A stretch of DNA of 64,000 nucleotides from Propionibacteriaceae bacterium (GCA_031285845.1 JAITVK010000033.1:89935-153934), one strand, 5' to 3'; shown: positions 25,970 to 36,513, counted from the stretch's first letter. Made by a program: numbers and translations. Notes: generated by a model not told the origin, from the letters alone.

Positions 25970-27372
25970 GAGCGGCCCACCAGATCCAGAATCATCGGGC
26001 CCAACGTGGTGATCGAGCCGGCTCCAACAGTCAGCACGAGGTCAGACGGCCGGACGGCCCGAGCCACCACCGCCGCTGCCTCATCCAGCCCAGGCGCGTA
26101 AACCACGTCGCCGCCAGCCTCCCGCACCGCGTCGACCACCAACTGGCCGGTCACCCCAGGGATTGGGGCCTCGCGCGCTGGATAGACATCCAACACCACC
26201 ACCAGATCGGCTTGAGCCAACACCTGGCCGAATTGGGCGGAGAACATCCGCGTCCGAGAGAACAGATGAGGTTGGAAGCACACGATCAGACGACCGGATC
26301 CGACCACCTCGCGAGCGGCCGCGATCGTGGCGGCGACCTCGGTGGGATGGTGAGCGTAGTCGTCGACCACAGTCACCCCCGCGACGGTTCCGCGCGGCTC
26401 GAATCGCCGGGCGGTGCCGCGGAATCCGGCGATGCCCGCCAGCACACCGGATCGATCGGCTCCTAAAACCTCGCCGACGCACACCGCCGCCGCCGCGTTG
26501 TAGAGATTGTGCACCCCAGGCACCCCCACCATCAGGCGGACCGTCCAGTCTTCGCTGACCAGATCACACACCCCGCCTTCGCCGCTCAACTCGATGTCAA
26601 CCAACCGGACGTCGCACTGGTGACCTCGTCCGTAGGTCATCACCGTACGGCCCTGTTCGCGCAAGAACTGGCCCAACGAGGCCGCCCCGGGATCATCTGC
26701 GTTGAGAATCACCTGGGTCACCGTCTGCCCGGTGGTGAACCGTTCAAAACCGCGCGCGTACGCCTGGGTGGTGCCCCAATTGTCCAAATGGTCGGCGTCG
26801 ATCCCAGTGACGACCGCCACCGTCGTCGGGTATTGAAGGAAGGTGCCATCCGATTCGTCGGCTTCGATGATGAACTGGTGATCCGCGCCCAAATGCGAGC
26901 CGGTGTCCAAGCCGAGCACCACTCCACCGACGACGAAGGACGGATCGCCACCAGCTCCACGCAGTCCGCACACGCACATCGCGGTGGTGGTCGTCTTGCC
27001 GTGGGTCCCGGCCACCGACACCACAGTCTGGCCGACCGTCAACGCCGCCAGAGCCACCGAGCGATGTAGGATCGGCAGACCCTCACGTCGAGCCTCGACC
27101 AATTCTGGATTGTCCTGGCGGATCGCCGTGGACACCACCACGGCGTCGGCGCCGCGGACATGCGACGGGTCATGCCCGACCCACACTTGGGCTCCCGCTT
27201 GGTCCAAGGCCCTCAGCGCGGCCGAATCGGCTTGATCCGAGCCGGTCACGACCAGACCTGCCCGCAGGTACGCGGCGGCGATGCCACTCATCCCGGCACC
27301 ACCGATGGCGATGAAATGGACCTGCCCGAATTCTTTCAGTGACGGAATCGCCACCGGCTCCAACAATGTCAT
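25966..27372 (-). CDS. murC: UDP-N-acetylmuramate-L-alanine ligase
   Basis: 468 residues. N-terminal FIAIGGAGMSGIAA nucleotide-binding region, the ATP-grasp-like P-loop AGTHGKTTTTAM, the Mur ligase middle motif EADESDGTFLQY with later GVHNLYNAAAAV and the C-terminal DDYAHHPTE. It adds L-Ala to UDP-MurNAc. ATGA overlaps bind it to murG and ftsQ. Confidence 0.97.
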   Translation of the reverse strand: MTLLEPVAIPSLKEFGQVHFIAIGGAGMSGIAAAYLRAGLVVTGSDQADSAALRALDQAGAQVWVGHDPSHVRGADAVVVSTAIRQDNPELVEARREGLPILHRSVALAALTVGQTVVSVAGTHGKTTTTAMCVCGLRGAGGDPSFVVGGVVLGLDTGSHLGADHQFIIEADESDGTFLQYPTTVAVVTGIDADHLDNWGTTQAYARGFERFTTGQTVTQVILNADDPGAASLGQFLREQGRTVMTYGRGHQCDVRLVDIELSGEGGVCDLVSEDWTVRLMVGVPGVHNLYNAAAAVCVGEVLGADRSGVLAGIAGFRGTARRFEPRGTVAGVTVVDDYAHHPTEVAATIAAAREVVGSGRLIVCFQPHLFSRTRMFSAQFGQVLAQADLVVVLDVYPAREAPIPGVTGQLVVDAVREAGGDVVYAPGLDEAAAVVARAVRPSDLVLTVGAGSITTLGPMILDLVGRS

Positions 27373-28466
27373 CTCAACCCTTCCCCGCGAGCAGCCGCCA
27401 ACGCATGCCTGGCCACCACTGTGGCGGCGTCGGCCGGCATGACGGCTTTGGCCGCGCTCGACATTCGGTCCAGCAGCGCTTGGTCGAAAATCATCCCAGT
27501 GACTTCGTCCACCAGCCGCGACCCGGTCAACTCGGCGTCATTGATCAGTCGCGCGCCGCCGGCCGCCACAACACCCTGTGCGTTCTTGGCCTGTTCCCCG
27601 TTGCCATGCGGCAGCGGCACGAACACCGTCGGCAGCCCGACCAACGCCGTCTCCGTGACTGTCGCCGCCCCAGAGCGGGCCACCATCAGATCCGCCGCGG
27701 CGTACCCCTGCTCCATCCGGTCGACGTACGGCAGACGAAGGTACGCCCCAGGGCTTACGGCAGGCAACTGAACCGTGGTGGCGAAGTTCTTCGAACCGGT
27801 GACATGGACCACGGTCACACCGGCGCGATCCAACCGCTCCAGACCGTCCACGACCGCATCATTGAGCCGCTTGGCGCCTTGCGAGCCGCCCGACACCAGC
27901 AGTACCCGTGCCTGATTGTCCAACCCGAGGCTGGCTCGGGCGGCGCTTCGCGCCGCGGTGCGATCCAGCGTCGACACCGCCCGACGCACCGGCATTCCGG
28001 TGACGATCTGACGGGGCAGGCCGGTGTTGGCGAAGGTCACGCAGACCACCGCCGCGAAGCGGGCGGCGATCCGGTTGGCCAACCCGGGCACGGCGTTGGC
28101 CTCATGGACCACCACCGGAATATGAAGCTCACGCGCGGCCAGAAACACCGGCAGCGAGGCGTACCCGCCGAAACCGACCACCACCCGAGCCTGACGGCGA
28201 CGAAGGACCGCCTTGGCCTGTCTGACCGCCACCCGAATCCGGAACGGCAGTGTGGCCAGATCCAGCGACAAAGACCTGGGCAGGGGCACCGGATCGACCA
28301 GATCCAGCTCCCAGCCCGCCTGTGGGACCACGCGAGTCTCCAACCCGACGGGGGTTCCCACACAGGAGATCCCGACCGTGTCGTCGATCAGGCGCAGCGC
28401 CTCGGCGGTCGCCAACATCGGAGAGATGTGTCCAGTGGTGCCGCCACCGGCCATCACGACACTCAT
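27369..28466 (-). CDS. murG: UDP-N-acetylglucosamine-undecaprenyl-PP-MurNAc-pentapeptide transferase
   Basis: 365 residues, GT28 family, peripheral membrane. Glycine-rich loop GGTTGHISPMLA at the N-terminus, a second one in GGSQGAKRLN, and the C-terminal SGAATVTETALVGLPTVFVPLPHGNGEQAKNAQG stretch (key motif VTETALVGLP) that binds UDP-GlcNAc. It makes lipid II. ATGA overlaps with ftsW and murC. Confidence 0.97.
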   Translation of the reverse strand: MSVVMAGGGTTGHISPMLATAEALRLIDDTVGISCVGTPVGLETRVVPQAGWELDLVDPVPLPRSLSLDLATLPFRIRVAVRQAKAVLRRRQARVVVGFGGYASLPVFLAARELHIPVVVHEANAVPGLANRIAARFAAVVCVTFANTGLPRQIVTGMPVRRAVSTLDRTAARSAARASLGLDNQARVLLVSGGSQGAKRLNDAVVDGLERLDRAGVTVVHVTGSKNFATTVQLPAVSPGAYLRLPYVDRMEQGYAAADLMVARSGAATVTETALVGLPTVFVPLPHGNGEQAKNAQGVVAAGGARLINDAELTGSRLVDEVTGMIFDQALLDRMSSAAKAVMPADAATVVARHALAAARGEGLR

Positions 28467-29722
28467 CCCTCAGCCCTCACGATCGTCCGGGTGCGCGAAG
28501 GACGGCTGCGGGCGGCCAACAACTGGGTGGCCGCAGGTTCTCGCCGAGCGCAACCGGCCAACAGTCCGAGCGCGAACAGATTGGCCATCAATGACGACCC
28601 GCCGTACGACACGAAGGGCAGGGTGACGCCCATGACCGGGAAGGCCCTGGTCGCCACAGCGATGTTGATGAAGGCCTGGACCGTGAACCACGCCACCACC
28701 CCCACACACAGCAACTGCGAGAACATCGAGGTCGACCGTGACGCGATGCGCAGACCGGCGAAAGCCAAAACCACGAACAAGGCGATCAGGGTCAGTGTTC
28801 CCAGTAAACCCAACTCCTCACCGACGACCGCGAAGATGTAGTCGGTGTGAGCTCCGGCCAACAACCCCCATTTCTGACGACTGGCTCCCAGGCCTTGGCC
28901 GAACCAACCGCCTGAGGCCAGGGCGTAGATGCCCCGCTCGGCCTGTCGGTTGAGCCCCAGCGGATCCTCGGTCGGGTTGAGGAAAGCCCAGATACGCCGC
29001 AACCGGAACGGCTGGACCAGGATCAGCCCGACCACCCCGATCACCGACAGCGCGGTCAAACCACCCAGCAGACGCCACGGCGCTCCGGCGGCGATGAGCA
29101 CGACGAGCACCATCACACCCATCACCACCGCAGTGCCCAAATCCTTCTGCATGACGACCAGACCCACGGTGACGAACGCGACCACGATGTAGACCAGCCA
29201 CTGGCGCAAATCGGTCAGTTGGCGTCGTCTGCGTGCCAAGTCATTGGCTCCCCACAGGATCAGGGCGAGCTTGGCGAATTCACTGGGTTGGAATTGAAGC
29301 CACTGAGAACCCAGCCTCAGCCAGTTGCGGTTGCCGCCCGAATCCACCCCCAGTGGGGTGAAGGTCGCCACCATCAAGACCAGACTGAGGCCGAGCGCGG
29401 GCCAGGCCAACCGCCGCAGCCAGTCGACCGGAATCAAACACAGCGCGACCGCCCCAGCCAAACCCACTGCGGCGTACACCAGTTGTCGTTTGCCGTAGTA
29501 GTACGGATCCTGCTCGTCGACAGCCGCGATCACCGACGAGGAAGAGATCACCATCAGCAGCCCGAGCACGAGCAGCATCGCCCCAGTGACGATCACAAGC
29601 CGGTAGGTGAACAAGGGGTGGTCCAAGGCGGCGCGGATGAACGTCCTGGGCGAACGCCTCGTCGGCTCTTCGAGAACCTCCGGGCCGGTGGTGGTCGCGT
29701 CCTGGGCTGGCGTGTCGTTCAT
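28463..29722 (-). CDS. ftsW: SEDS peptidoglycan glycosyltransferase FtsW
   Basis: 419 residues from the ATG at 29722 in an ATGA overlap with murD; longer readings upstream lie inside murD. Ten membrane segments with SEDS motifs [42 protein letters not shown] and [11 protein letters not shown]. The catalytic Asp of SEDS enzymes is in AHTDYIF-type motif context. It polymerises glycan strands at the septum with FtsI. The N-terminal cytosolic 45 residues are unusually long and Thr/Pro-rich. Confidence 0.96.
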   Translation of the reverse strand: MNDTPAQDATTTGPEVLEEPTRRSPRTFIRAALDHPLFTYRLVIVTGAMLLVLGLLMVISSSSVIAAVDEQDPYYYGKRQLVYAAVGLAGAVALCLIPVDWLRRLAWPALGLSLVLMVATFTPLGVDSGGNRNWLRLGSQWLQFQPSEFAKLALILWGANDLARRRRQLTDLRQWLVYIVVAFVTVGLVVMQKDLGTAVVMGVMVLVVLIAAGAPWRLLGGLTALSVIGVVGLILVQPFRLRRIWAFLNPTEDPLGLNRQAERGIYALASGGWFGQGLGASRQKWGLLAGAHTDYIFAVVGEELGLLGTLTLIALFVVLAFAGLRIASRSTSMFSQLLCVGVVAWFTVQAFINIAVATRAFPVMGVTLPFVSYGGSSLMANLFALGLLAGCARREPAATQLLAARSRPSRTRTIVRAEG

Positions 29723-31188
29723 GAGCGTTCCCCCCCGATCCATTGGCGTGCGGCGTCGACGAAATACTGGCCACGCTGGGCATAGCCGGTGTACATGTCT
29801 TGGGAAGCGCATCCGGGTGACATCAGCACCACATCGCCGGGGCGAGCCCATGCCCCCGCCTGGGCCACGACTTGGGTCATCACCGCCGGATCCATATCAT
29901 CGAGCACCACCACGGGAACCTGCGGCGCGCGCTTGGCCAGCGCCTCGGCGATGACACCACGGTCGACGCCGATCAGAATCGCCCCCCTCAACCGGTGCGC
30001 GTGAGTGGCGACCAGATCCTCGAAGCGGGTGCCCTTGGCCTGTCCGCCGGCGATCCACACCACGGAGTCGAAACCGCTCAACGCCGCATCAGCGGCGTGC
30101 GGATTGGTCGCTTTTGAGTCGTCGATCCACCGCACTGAACCGCTCTCGGCCACAGTATGGATCCGGTGATCGCCGAGTTCGTAGCCGCGCAAGCCGTCGC
30201 GTACGGCGGTGGCGGGCACACCAAAGGATCGGGCCAGGCTGGCCGCCGCCAAGGCATCGGCCACCATGTGGGGGGCGGCGCTGGGGACATCGGACACTTT
30301 GGCCAACTCCAGGGCCGAGTCGCGACGCTGAGGAATGAAGGCACGGTCGACCAGCGTGTCGTCGACCACGCCGAGCATCGAGATCGCGGGCACGCCCAGG
30401 GTGAAACCGATGGCGCGCGCGCCCTCGACGACATCGGCCCGCTCGACCATCGCCTGTGTGGCCGGATCAGCCACGTTGTAGACACACGCGTTGGTGACCC
30501 GATGGTAGATCTTCGCCTTGTCAGCTGCGTAGGCCTCGAACGGCGGGAGCGCCAAGCCCTCGTACCACACCAAATGGTCTTCATGCAGATTCAGCACCGC
30601 CGCAGAGTGCGGGCTGATCGTGGACACCCAATGCAGTTGGAAACTGGACAGTTCGACAGCCAGACAGTCGTACGCCACATGATCGAGCACGGTCTCCAGG
30701 ATCGGACGCCCGACGTTGCCGACCGCCGACACCGTCAAACCGGCCGACCTCAGCATCGACTCCAGCATGGTGACGGTGGTCGTCTTGCCGTTGGTTCCGG
30801 TCACGACCAGCCACGGCACGACCCGATCCGGGTGTTGCAGACGCCAAGCCAACTCCACGTCACCCCAGATCGGGATCGAGGCCGCCTGGGCTTGAGTGAA
30901 CACAGCGGCTGTGGGACGCCACCCCGGGGAGGCGATGACCAGATCGGTCGAGTCGGGCAGTGCCGCTGTCGACCCTGGCCCCAGTCGAACCGTGGCTCCA
31001 AGCGTCTCCAACACCGTGGCACGCTCGCTCGCTTGGGACCCAGTGGTCTCATCGACCACGGTGACCGTCGCGCCGTACTCCATCAGAGCGTCGGCCGCCG
31101 AGAACCCGCTCGCCCCGATCCCGGCCACGGTCACCCGCACACCGGACCAATCGCTGAGACGGTTGAACGATTCCAGTGCCGCGATCAT
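29719..31188 (-). CDS. murD: UDP-N-acetylmuramoylalanine-D-glutamate ligase
   Basis: 489 residues from ATG at 31188 in an ATGA overlap with mraY. P-loop [15 protein letters not shown], Mur motif [38 protein letters not shown] (key residues DDSKATN) and the C-terminal [10 protein letters not shown]. Adds D-Glu to UDP-MurNAc-L-Ala. Confidence 0.97.
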   Translation of the reverse strand: MIAALESFNRLSDWSGVRVTVAGIGASGFSAADALMEYGATVTVVDETTGSQASERATVLETLGATVRLGPGSTAALPDSTDLVIASPGWRPTAAVFTQAQAASIPIWGDVELAWRLQHPDRVVPWLVVTGTNGKTTTVTMLESMLRSAGLTVSAVGNVGRPILETVLDHVAYDCLAVELSSFQLHWVSTISPHSAAVLNLHEDHLVWYEGLALPPFEAYAADKAKIYHRVTNACVYNVADPATQAMVERADVVEGARAIGFTLGVPAISMLGVVDDTLVDRAFIPQRRDSALELAKVSDVPSAAPHMVADALAAASLARSFGVPATAVRDGLRGYELGDHRIHTVAESGSVRWIDDSKATNPHAADAALSGFDSVVWIAGGQAKGTRFEDLVATHAHRLRGAILIGVDRGVIAEALAKRAPQVPVVVLDDMDPAVMTQVVAQAGAWARPGDVVLMSPGCASQDMYTGYAQRGQYFVDAARQWIGGERS

Positions 31189-32261
31189 TGCCCGACCACC
31201 CATTCGGCGTAGAACAGACCCATTCCGATGACGACCGACAACCCGGCGACGATCCAGAACCGGATCACCACGGTCACTTCCTCCCAGCCGAGCATCTCGA
31301 AGTGGTGGTGCAACGGCGCCATTTTGAACAGCCTCTTGCCGTGGGTGAGCTTGAAGTAGCCCACCTGAGCGATGACGGAGAAAGCCTCGACCACGAACAG
31401 CAGGCCGATGATCACCAGCAACAGCTCGGTGCGCGACATGATCGCCATTCCGGCCGCTGCTCCGCCGATCGCCAGCGACCCGGTGTCACCGAGGAAGATC
31501 TTGGCTGGTCGCGCGTTCCACCACAAGAAACCGAACAACCCCGCCGCCATCGCCACCGCGATGGCCGCCAAGTCTTGCGGATCACGCACCTCGTAGCATT
31601 TCGGACCAGCCGACATCATGTGGCCACAGAACTGATTCAGCTGCCAGATGTTCACCAAACCGTACGCCAGGAACACCATAGTGGCCGAACCGGTCAGCAA
31701 CCCGTCCAAGCCGTCAGTCAGATTCGTCCCATTCGAGAAACCGCAGATGAGGAAGACCATCCATAGCACCGCCAAACCGAACGGCAGCGCCAGCCATGGG
31801 ATGTCACGCAGGAAGGACACCGCAGCCGAGGCCGGAGTCACACCCCTGGCGTCAGGGAATTGGAGCGCCACCACGGCGAAGACCGCAGCCACCAGCGCTT
31901 GGAGTGAGAGCTTGGCCACCGATCCCAAGCCGAGCGAACGGGCGTGGGAGATCTTCAACGCGTCATCAATGAAACCGACCAGCCCCAAGGCCAAGATCAG
32001 GCCGAGCAACAGCACCCCGGACACCGTCACCGGATCGCGCATCACCAGGTGGGAGACGATGTAGCCCAGGATCACGCCAAGGATCAGCACCACCCCACCC
32101 ATGGTCGGGGTGCCACGCTTGACATGATGGGCGGTCGGCCCGTCGTCGCGGATGAACTGGCCGTAGGCCCGCTTGTGGAGGAAACCGATCCAGAACTTCG
32201 TCCCGATCAGACTGGTCAAAAGGGAGACCACTCCGGCCAACAGAATCGCTACCATCGACAA
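31185..32261 (-). CDS. mraY: Phospho-MurNAc-pentapeptide transferase (MraY)
   Basis: 358 residues, about ten membrane helices. Motifs: [12 protein letters not shown] near residue 45, [15 protein letters not shown] with the catalytic aspartates, [19 protein letters not shown] and [14 protein letters not shown]. It makes lipid I. In most bacteria murF immediately precedes mraY; here 208 noncoding bases do. GGGAG lies 7 bases before the ATG. Confidence 0.97.
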   Translation of the reverse strand: MSMVAILLAGVVSLLTSLIGTKFWIGFLHKRAYGQFIRDDGPTAHHVKRGTPTMGGVVLILGVILGYIVSHLVMRDPVTVSGVLLLGLILALGLVGFIDDALKISHARSLGLGSVAKLSLQALVAAVFAVVALQFPDARGVTPASAAVSFLRDIPWLALPFGLAVLWMVFLICGFSNGTNLTDGLDGLLTGSATMVFLAYGLVNIWQLNQFCGHMMSAGPKCYEVRDPQDLAAIAVAMAAGLFGFLWWNARPAKIFLGDTGSLAIGGAAAGMAIMSRTELLLVIIGLLFVVEAFSVIAQVGYFKLTHGKRLFKMAPLHHHFEMLGWEEVTVVIRFWIVAGLSVVIGMGLFYAEWVVGQ

Positions 32262-32469
32262 CTCCCAACAACCCTCATGACAACCTCACGACCGACCCAC
32301 CTTCGGCAGAGCCCTGAGCTGGCCAGTCGCACTCCATCTTCACACATCATCGACGCACGATCTGGAATTGCCCACGCGTGTTGGCCTGGTCCACCCCAGA
32401 CCTGACCGATGCCTGTGGCCGTGCTCCCCCACCATCTCGGATTGATTGATCGTTGATGGGATCCCTCGG
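32262..32469. other. 208-bp gap where murE and murF would be expected
   Basis: The region between ftsI and mraY is noncoding. I translated the likely frames and see no remnant of Mur ligase motifs (no GTNGKT, no DDYAH/EADE-type sequences). It contains the repeated tetramer run GATCAATCAATCC on the minus strand. A promoter for mraY may lie here, but no -10/-35 pair is convincing. Confidence 0.7.
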
Positions 32470-34341
32470 TCACCATGTCAACGGAAGGTCGGAGGCCGGG
32501 GTGGTCGACACTGGCACAGCGAACATCGGCAGAGCCACGCTCATGATGTCTTTGACCACCGGGGCGGCCTCAGAGGTGCCCGAACCGGTGGCGGTCAAAT
32601 GGTCGAGCACGACGTAGGTCAAGATCTCGGGATCCTCCGACGGTGCGACGCCGACGTACGAATAGGCCCACGCGCAATAGCCGACGCATGACGGGTTCGT
32701 CTCTTCAGCGGTGCCCGACTTGGCGGCCGTACGATAGCCTTCGATGTCCAACGCCGGGGAGTTGAGGGCGACGACGCCTTCCATCATCTCCACGACCTGC
32801 TTGGAGGTCTCAGGCGAGACGACCTGGCGAGTGACGGATTCAGGAACGGGCACGGCGTTGCCGTGGCTGTCTGTGGCCGACTTGACGATCCTCGGCGAAA
32901 CGTACTTGCCACCGTTGACGATCCCGGCGACAGCGGCGGCCTCTTGGATCGCTGTGACCGCCAACCCTTGACCAAAGGCCATATTGTCTCGGGTTTGATC
33001 GGTCATCGTCTCATCGGGCAGATATCCGGAGGCCTCCCCCGGCAGCCCGACGTCAGTGGGTGAACCCAATCCGAAGCTGCGCAGATAGTCGACCATGGTC
33101 TGTTTGCTCATCTGACGGGCCAACAGAACCGACCCGACGTTCGATGAGTTGGCGATCACGCCAGCCGCCGTCAGCTGAATCGTGTCATGACTCCACGAGT
33201 CCTTGATCGGCACCCCGCCAGACACGACCGACGAGGGGACGATGACCTTCGTCGCCGGGGTCACGATCCCCTGGTCCACCAAGGCCGCGATGGTCAGCAC
33301 TTTCTGCACGGAACCGGGTTCGTACGCCGCGTCGATGGCGCGGTTGCCGCGATCATCGGGCGAGGACGAGTTCAGGTCGTTCGGGTCATAGGTCGGGTAG
33401 TTCGACATCGCCAGAATCTCGCCGGTCTTCACCGCCAAGGTGATCGCCTTGCCACTGGTCGAGCCCGTCTGGCGCACCGCGTCCGCCAAGCGCTTGTCCT
33501 GCATGTACTGCAAGCCCATGTCGAGGGTCAGTCGGTACGAGTATCCCTCCTGCGGCTCTTTGACGACCGCCGTGTCGGTGGGGATTTTGCCGTACGGACT
33601 CCATTCGTACAACTCTTGCCCGTCGACACCCGACAAGGCAGTGTTGAGCGAGTACTCGGTTCCGGCCCCACCGATCCACGGGTACTTTCCGTCAGCGGCC
33701 GCTTGATCGTCATGGGTCATGAACCCGACCACATTGGAGCCGACCGAGCCGTTGGGATAGTTGCGGATCGGCGCCTGCTCGCGGAACAAACCGACGTAGC
33801 CCAGCGCCTCGACCCGCGCCGCGATCTGCAGATTGGTGAACGTCAACACCGTTTGGGCCAACATGGCGTACCGAATGTCTTCGCCTGAGCCCGTTTTGGT
33901 GGTCTTCAGCTTGTTGTAATACGACTGAAAGTCCCCGCCCAGCTCCGATGTCAGGATGGCCGCGATGATCCCCGGACCAGCCTGGGCCTTCAACTCCTCG
34001 CCCAGCGACATCGACTCGATCGACAACCCGTTGGTGGCCACAATCGTCGGATCGACGGTGATGTTGACCGCCGGAGTCGACTGGGCCAACACCTGACCGT
34101 TGCGGTCAGTGATCGAACCGCGGGTGGCGGGTATCTCTTGGGTCGCAGGCATCAACGCGGCGTCGGCGTGGCCGGCCAGATCCAGCCCCTGGACGTAAAC
34201 ACACCTCAGCCCCAACACCAGGCCGAACGCGACGAACACCACCAGCACGACCATCATGCGTCGCTGCACCGCGCCGACCCTGACTGACCACCACGGCCGT
34301 CGTCGAGGAGTCGGTCGGCCCTGACGGCGAGCGCCGGTCAT
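32470..34341 (-). CDS. ftsI: Division transpeptidase FtsI (PBP3 class)
   Basis: 623 residues: basic N-terminus, one membrane anchor (about 29-52), class B dimerisation domain with RGSITDRNGQVLA (74-86), and transpeptidase domain with SxxK at Ser344-Lys347 (EPGSVQKV), SSN at 399-401 and KSGT at 541-544. It crosslinks septal peptidoglycan with FtsW. Starts in ATGA overlap with ftsL. Confidence 0.96.
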   Translation of the reverse strand: MTGARRQGRPTPRRRPWWSVRVGAVQRRMMVVLVVFVAFGLVLGLRCVYVQGLDLAGHADAALMPATQEIPATRGSITDRNGQVLAQSTPAVNITVDPTIVATNGLSIESMSLGEELKAQAGPGIIAAILTSELGGDFQSYYNKLKTTKTGSGEDIRYAMLAQTVLTFTNLQIAARVEALGYVGLFREQAPIRNYPNGSVGSNVVGFMTHDDQAAADGKYPWIGGAGTEYSLNTALSGVDGQELYEWSPYGKIPTDTAVVKEPQEGYSYRLTLDMGLQYMQDKRLADAVRQTGSTSGKAITLAVKTGEILAMSNYPTYDPNDLNSSSPDDRGNRAIDAAYEPGSVQKVLTIAALVDQGIVTPATKVIVPSSVVSGGVPIKDSWSHDTIQLTAAGVIANSSNVGSVLLARQMSKQTMVDYLRSFGLGSPTDVGLPGEASGYLPDETMTDQTRDNMAFGQGLAVTAIQEAAAVAGIVNGGKYVSPRIVKSATDSHGNAVPVPESVTRQVVSPETSKQVVEMMEGVVALNSPALDIEGYRTAAKSGTAEETNPSCVGYCAWAYSYVGVAPSEDPEILTYVVLDHLTATGSGTSEAAPVVKDIMSVALPMFAVPVSTTPASDLPLTW

Positions 34342-34838
34342 GCCAGGTCCTGAGTCGGCTCAGGACCGGCTTGAGCAGACGCGGCCTCGGCGGCCACATG
34401 AGCCGGGATGGTCCCAGCCGGTGCCGCGGCCGCTGAGATGATCGGCACCTCAGTGCCCGTGACCGGCTTGGCCAACCCGACGATCTGACCGGTGGCCAGG
34501 TTGACGAAAGTCGAGTACGGATTGGCGACCATACCAGCTTGTGAAGCCGCATAAGCCAACTGCTGTGGGGTGGCCTGCTGGTCGAGCATGGCCTGCAAGA
34601 CGGATTGACGCGCCGACAATTGACCGGCTTGGGTCTGCAAGGCGCCGATCTCGAAGCCCTGCTCCTGGATCCGGGTCTGCAACGCCAAGTGGCCGACCAT
34701 CCCGATCGCCAACAGGGCCAGAATCATCAGAGGGAAGGCGGACCGCGGCCAGGTACGAGTCTGCGGCGGCGGGGGCAGCATCCGCACGGCCGAACGTCGT
34801 GTCGTCAACGGCAGGTCGGCATGTTCCAGAGCGCTCAT
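34338..34838 (-). CDS. ftsL: FtsL-like division protein
   Basis: 166 residues: short basic N-terminus, one membrane helix (about 36-56) and a coiled coil (about 57-95) followed by an Ala-rich tail. This topology plus the position between rsmH and ftsI identifies FtsL, which cannot be recognised by conserved residues. ATG at 34838 follows AGGAGAAG and overlaps the rsmH stop by one base (TGATG); a GTG three bases upstream is possible. The roughly 70-residue C-terminal extension is longer than usual. Confidence 0.85.
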   Translation of the reverse strand: MSALEHADLPLTTRRSAVRMLPPPPQTRTWPRSAFPLMILALLAIGMVGHLALQTRIQEQGFEIGALQTQAGQLSARQSVLQAMLDQQATPQQLAYAASQAGMVANPYSTFVNLATGQIVGLAKPVTGTEVPIISAAAAPAGTIPAHVAAEAASAQAGPEPTQDLA

Positions 34839-35782
34839 CACTTCTCCTTGATTCGTTGGATCACTCGCAGCCGGGCTGACCGCGAGCGGGGATTGTCGTT
34901 CATTTCTGTCGGGGACGGTTGCAGCCCGGATCGTACGACGAGCCGGAACTGCGCCTGATACTGGTCGGGCACGATCGCCAGCCCTGAGGGCACCCGGTCG
35001 GTGACCGCCTCCTGAAACAAGCGTTTGACGATCCGATCCTCACCAGAGTGGTAGCTCAACACGGCCAAGCGACCCCCCAGCGCCAGGGCTCGAAGAGCTT
35101 TCGGCAACGCCGACTGCAGACTCTCGCGCTCGTGATTGACTTCCATGCGCAGGGCTTGGAAGACGCGCTTGGCCGGATGCCCCGATCGGCGCTGGACGGT
35201 CGGAGTCGCCTCTATGATCGTGGCGACCAGATCGGACGACGAGGTGAACGGCTCCCGGTCACGCCGAGCGACGATGGCCGAAGCGATCCGCAGCGCGTGC
35301 GGTTCGTCGCCCAGCCGACGGAAGATGCTGGCCAAGTCACCCACGGTGTAGGTGTTGACCACGTCCGCTGCCGTCAACTGGTCGTCGTCGCCGTCCATGC
35401 GCATCGACAGCTCCGAATCCCAGGCGTACGAGAAACCGCGCTCGGTCGAATCGATTTGCATCGACGACAGCCCGAGATCGAACAGAATGGCCGCTGGGCG
35501 ACGCCCATTGAGCGCCTCATCAAGATGGTCGTACGTCGTCTGATGCAGTTCGACTCGCCCGGCGAAGGGGCTCAGACGATCCTCGGCGATGCTCAAGGCC
35601 TGCGGGTCGCGATCGATGCCGATCAGGCGCAGGCTCTCGAACCGCGTCAACGCCGCCAGGGAGTGACCACCCAATCCGAGGGTGGTGTCGAGCATCAGCG
35701 GGTCAGGGCCGGCCAATCCGGGTTCGAACAGATCGAGAATCTGGCCGCACATCACTGGCACATGGTGGAAACTGGACGCCAT
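34838..35782 (-). CDS. rsmH: 16S rRNA (cytosine(1402)-N(4))-methyltransferase
   Basis: 314 residues from ATG at 35782, with GGAG inside the end of mraZ. HHVPVMCGQIL at the N-terminus, SAM-binding LDTTLGLGGHS, AILFDLGLSSMQIDSTERGFSY and VNHERESLQ are the RsmH (MraW) signatures. It methylates C1402 in the decoding centre. One base separates it from the mraZ stop. Confidence 0.97.
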   Translation of the reverse strand: MASSFHHVPVMCGQILDLFEPGLAGPDPLMLDTTLGLGGHSLAALTRFESLRLIGIDRDPQALSIAEDRLSPFAGRVELHQTTYDHLDEALNGRRPAAILFDLGLSSMQIDSTERGFSYAWDSELSMRMDGDDDQLTAADVVNTYTVGDLASIFRRLGDEPHALRIASAIVARRDREPFTSSSDLVATIIEATPTVQRRSGHPAKRVFQALRMEVNHERESLQSALPKALRALALGGRLAVLSYHSGEDRIVKRLFQEAVTDRVPSGLAIVPDQYQAQFRLVVRSGLQPSPTEMNDNPRSRSARLRVIQRIKEK

Positions 35783-35783
35783 G

Positions 35784-36212
35784 TCAGCTCCTCGGAACAA
35801 TTTCGCCGTCGAAGTCGGCGAACTTCGCGTCCAGAGCGGCCGAGTACTCGGCCCACTTGTCGGGATCCCACACTTCGAGGCGATTGCCCGCTCCGATGAC
35901 GACCACGTCGCGCTCCAACCCGGCCCAGGCGCGCTGGCTCGGAGTGATGGTGACGCGTCCTTGCTTGTCGGGAGCGGTGTCTTCGGCTCGGTACTGCGTC
36001 CAGCGCTGATACTCGCGCACATCGCGCAGCGTCGACGGGGCGGCGTTGACCGGCTCCATCATCGCATCGAGGACGGCTTTGGCGTAGATCGCCAGGCAGC
36101 GCTCCTGCTCGCAAACCACGGTGACGTCCTCGGTCAGTTCGTCGCGGTACTTCGCGGGCAGCGTCAGGCGTGACTTGTCATCAAGCCTGGGCGTCCACGT
36201 CCCCCGCATCAT
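35784..36212 (-). CDS. mraZ: Transcriptional regulator MraZ
   Basis: 142 residues, usual size. Two AbrB-like repeats with DDKSRLTLPAKYRDEL near 15-30 and APDKQGRVTITPSQRAWAGL near 83-103 (each DxxGR/SR-type). MraZ forms a ring and represses the cluster from repeats in its own promoter. The ATG at 36212 has GGGAGG 7 bases upstream; a longer TTG-started reading is unlikely. First gene of the dcw cluster. Confidence 0.95.
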   Translation of the reverse strand: MMRGTWTPRLDDKSRLTLPAKYRDELTEDVTVVCEQERCLAIYAKAVLDAMMEPVNAAPSTLRDVREYQRWTQYRAEDTAPDKQGRVTITPSQRAWAGLERDVVVIGAGNRLEVWDPDKWAEYSAALDAKFADFDGEIVPRS

Positions 36213-36269
36213 CGCCACACCTCCCGCCAACTCGACACCGTCAAAGCGATGGTCCTCAATAGTGAAAGT

Positions 36270-36309
36270 CCCCCACTGAGTTCCAGTAATCCCCCACCTT
36301 ACCCCCCAC
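36270..36309 (-). promoter_or_regulatory. Probable MraZ operator: three GTGGGG repeats
   Basis: On the minus strand GTGGGGG occurs at 36303-36309, 36291-36297 and 36270-36276, spaced 12 and 21 bases, 60-100 bases before the mraZ ATG. MraZ is known to bind repeated TGGG-type boxes upstream of its own gene, and GTGGGG copies are found before mraZ in many actinobacteria. A TATTGA at the downstream side of the last repeat is a possible -10 box. Confidence 0.7.
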
Positions 36310-36495
36310 GGGGGCGAAAAGCATCCACTTCGCGGTGTGTTGATCAGTCAATTCACCAAGCTGAGCGAATGTTGCCCGACACCGTCTTCGACGGTTGGGG
36401 CACCGCGTCGGCGGGGTATGCGGGAACGCGTACGGACGCATGACTGGACGGTGGTGGGCGAAGGTGGGGCGCATTTTCGTGCCAGGAAGAAGAAC

Positions 36496-36513
36496 CCCAC
36501 CCGCGCCGGTGGG
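36496..36513 (-). terminator. Intrinsic terminator upstream of the dcw promoter
   Basis: On the minus strand CCCACC-GGCGCG-GGTGGG forms a 6-bp GC stem followed by GTTCTTCTTCC, a T-rich tail. It would stop transcription arriving from tyrS/DUF3040 before the mraZ promoter. Confidence 0.65.

Noticed and set aside
27339..28841. 500-codon open frame on the plus strand across murG and ftsW
   Set aside because: Antisense shadow of two conserved genes, composition unlike a protein family, no motifs.
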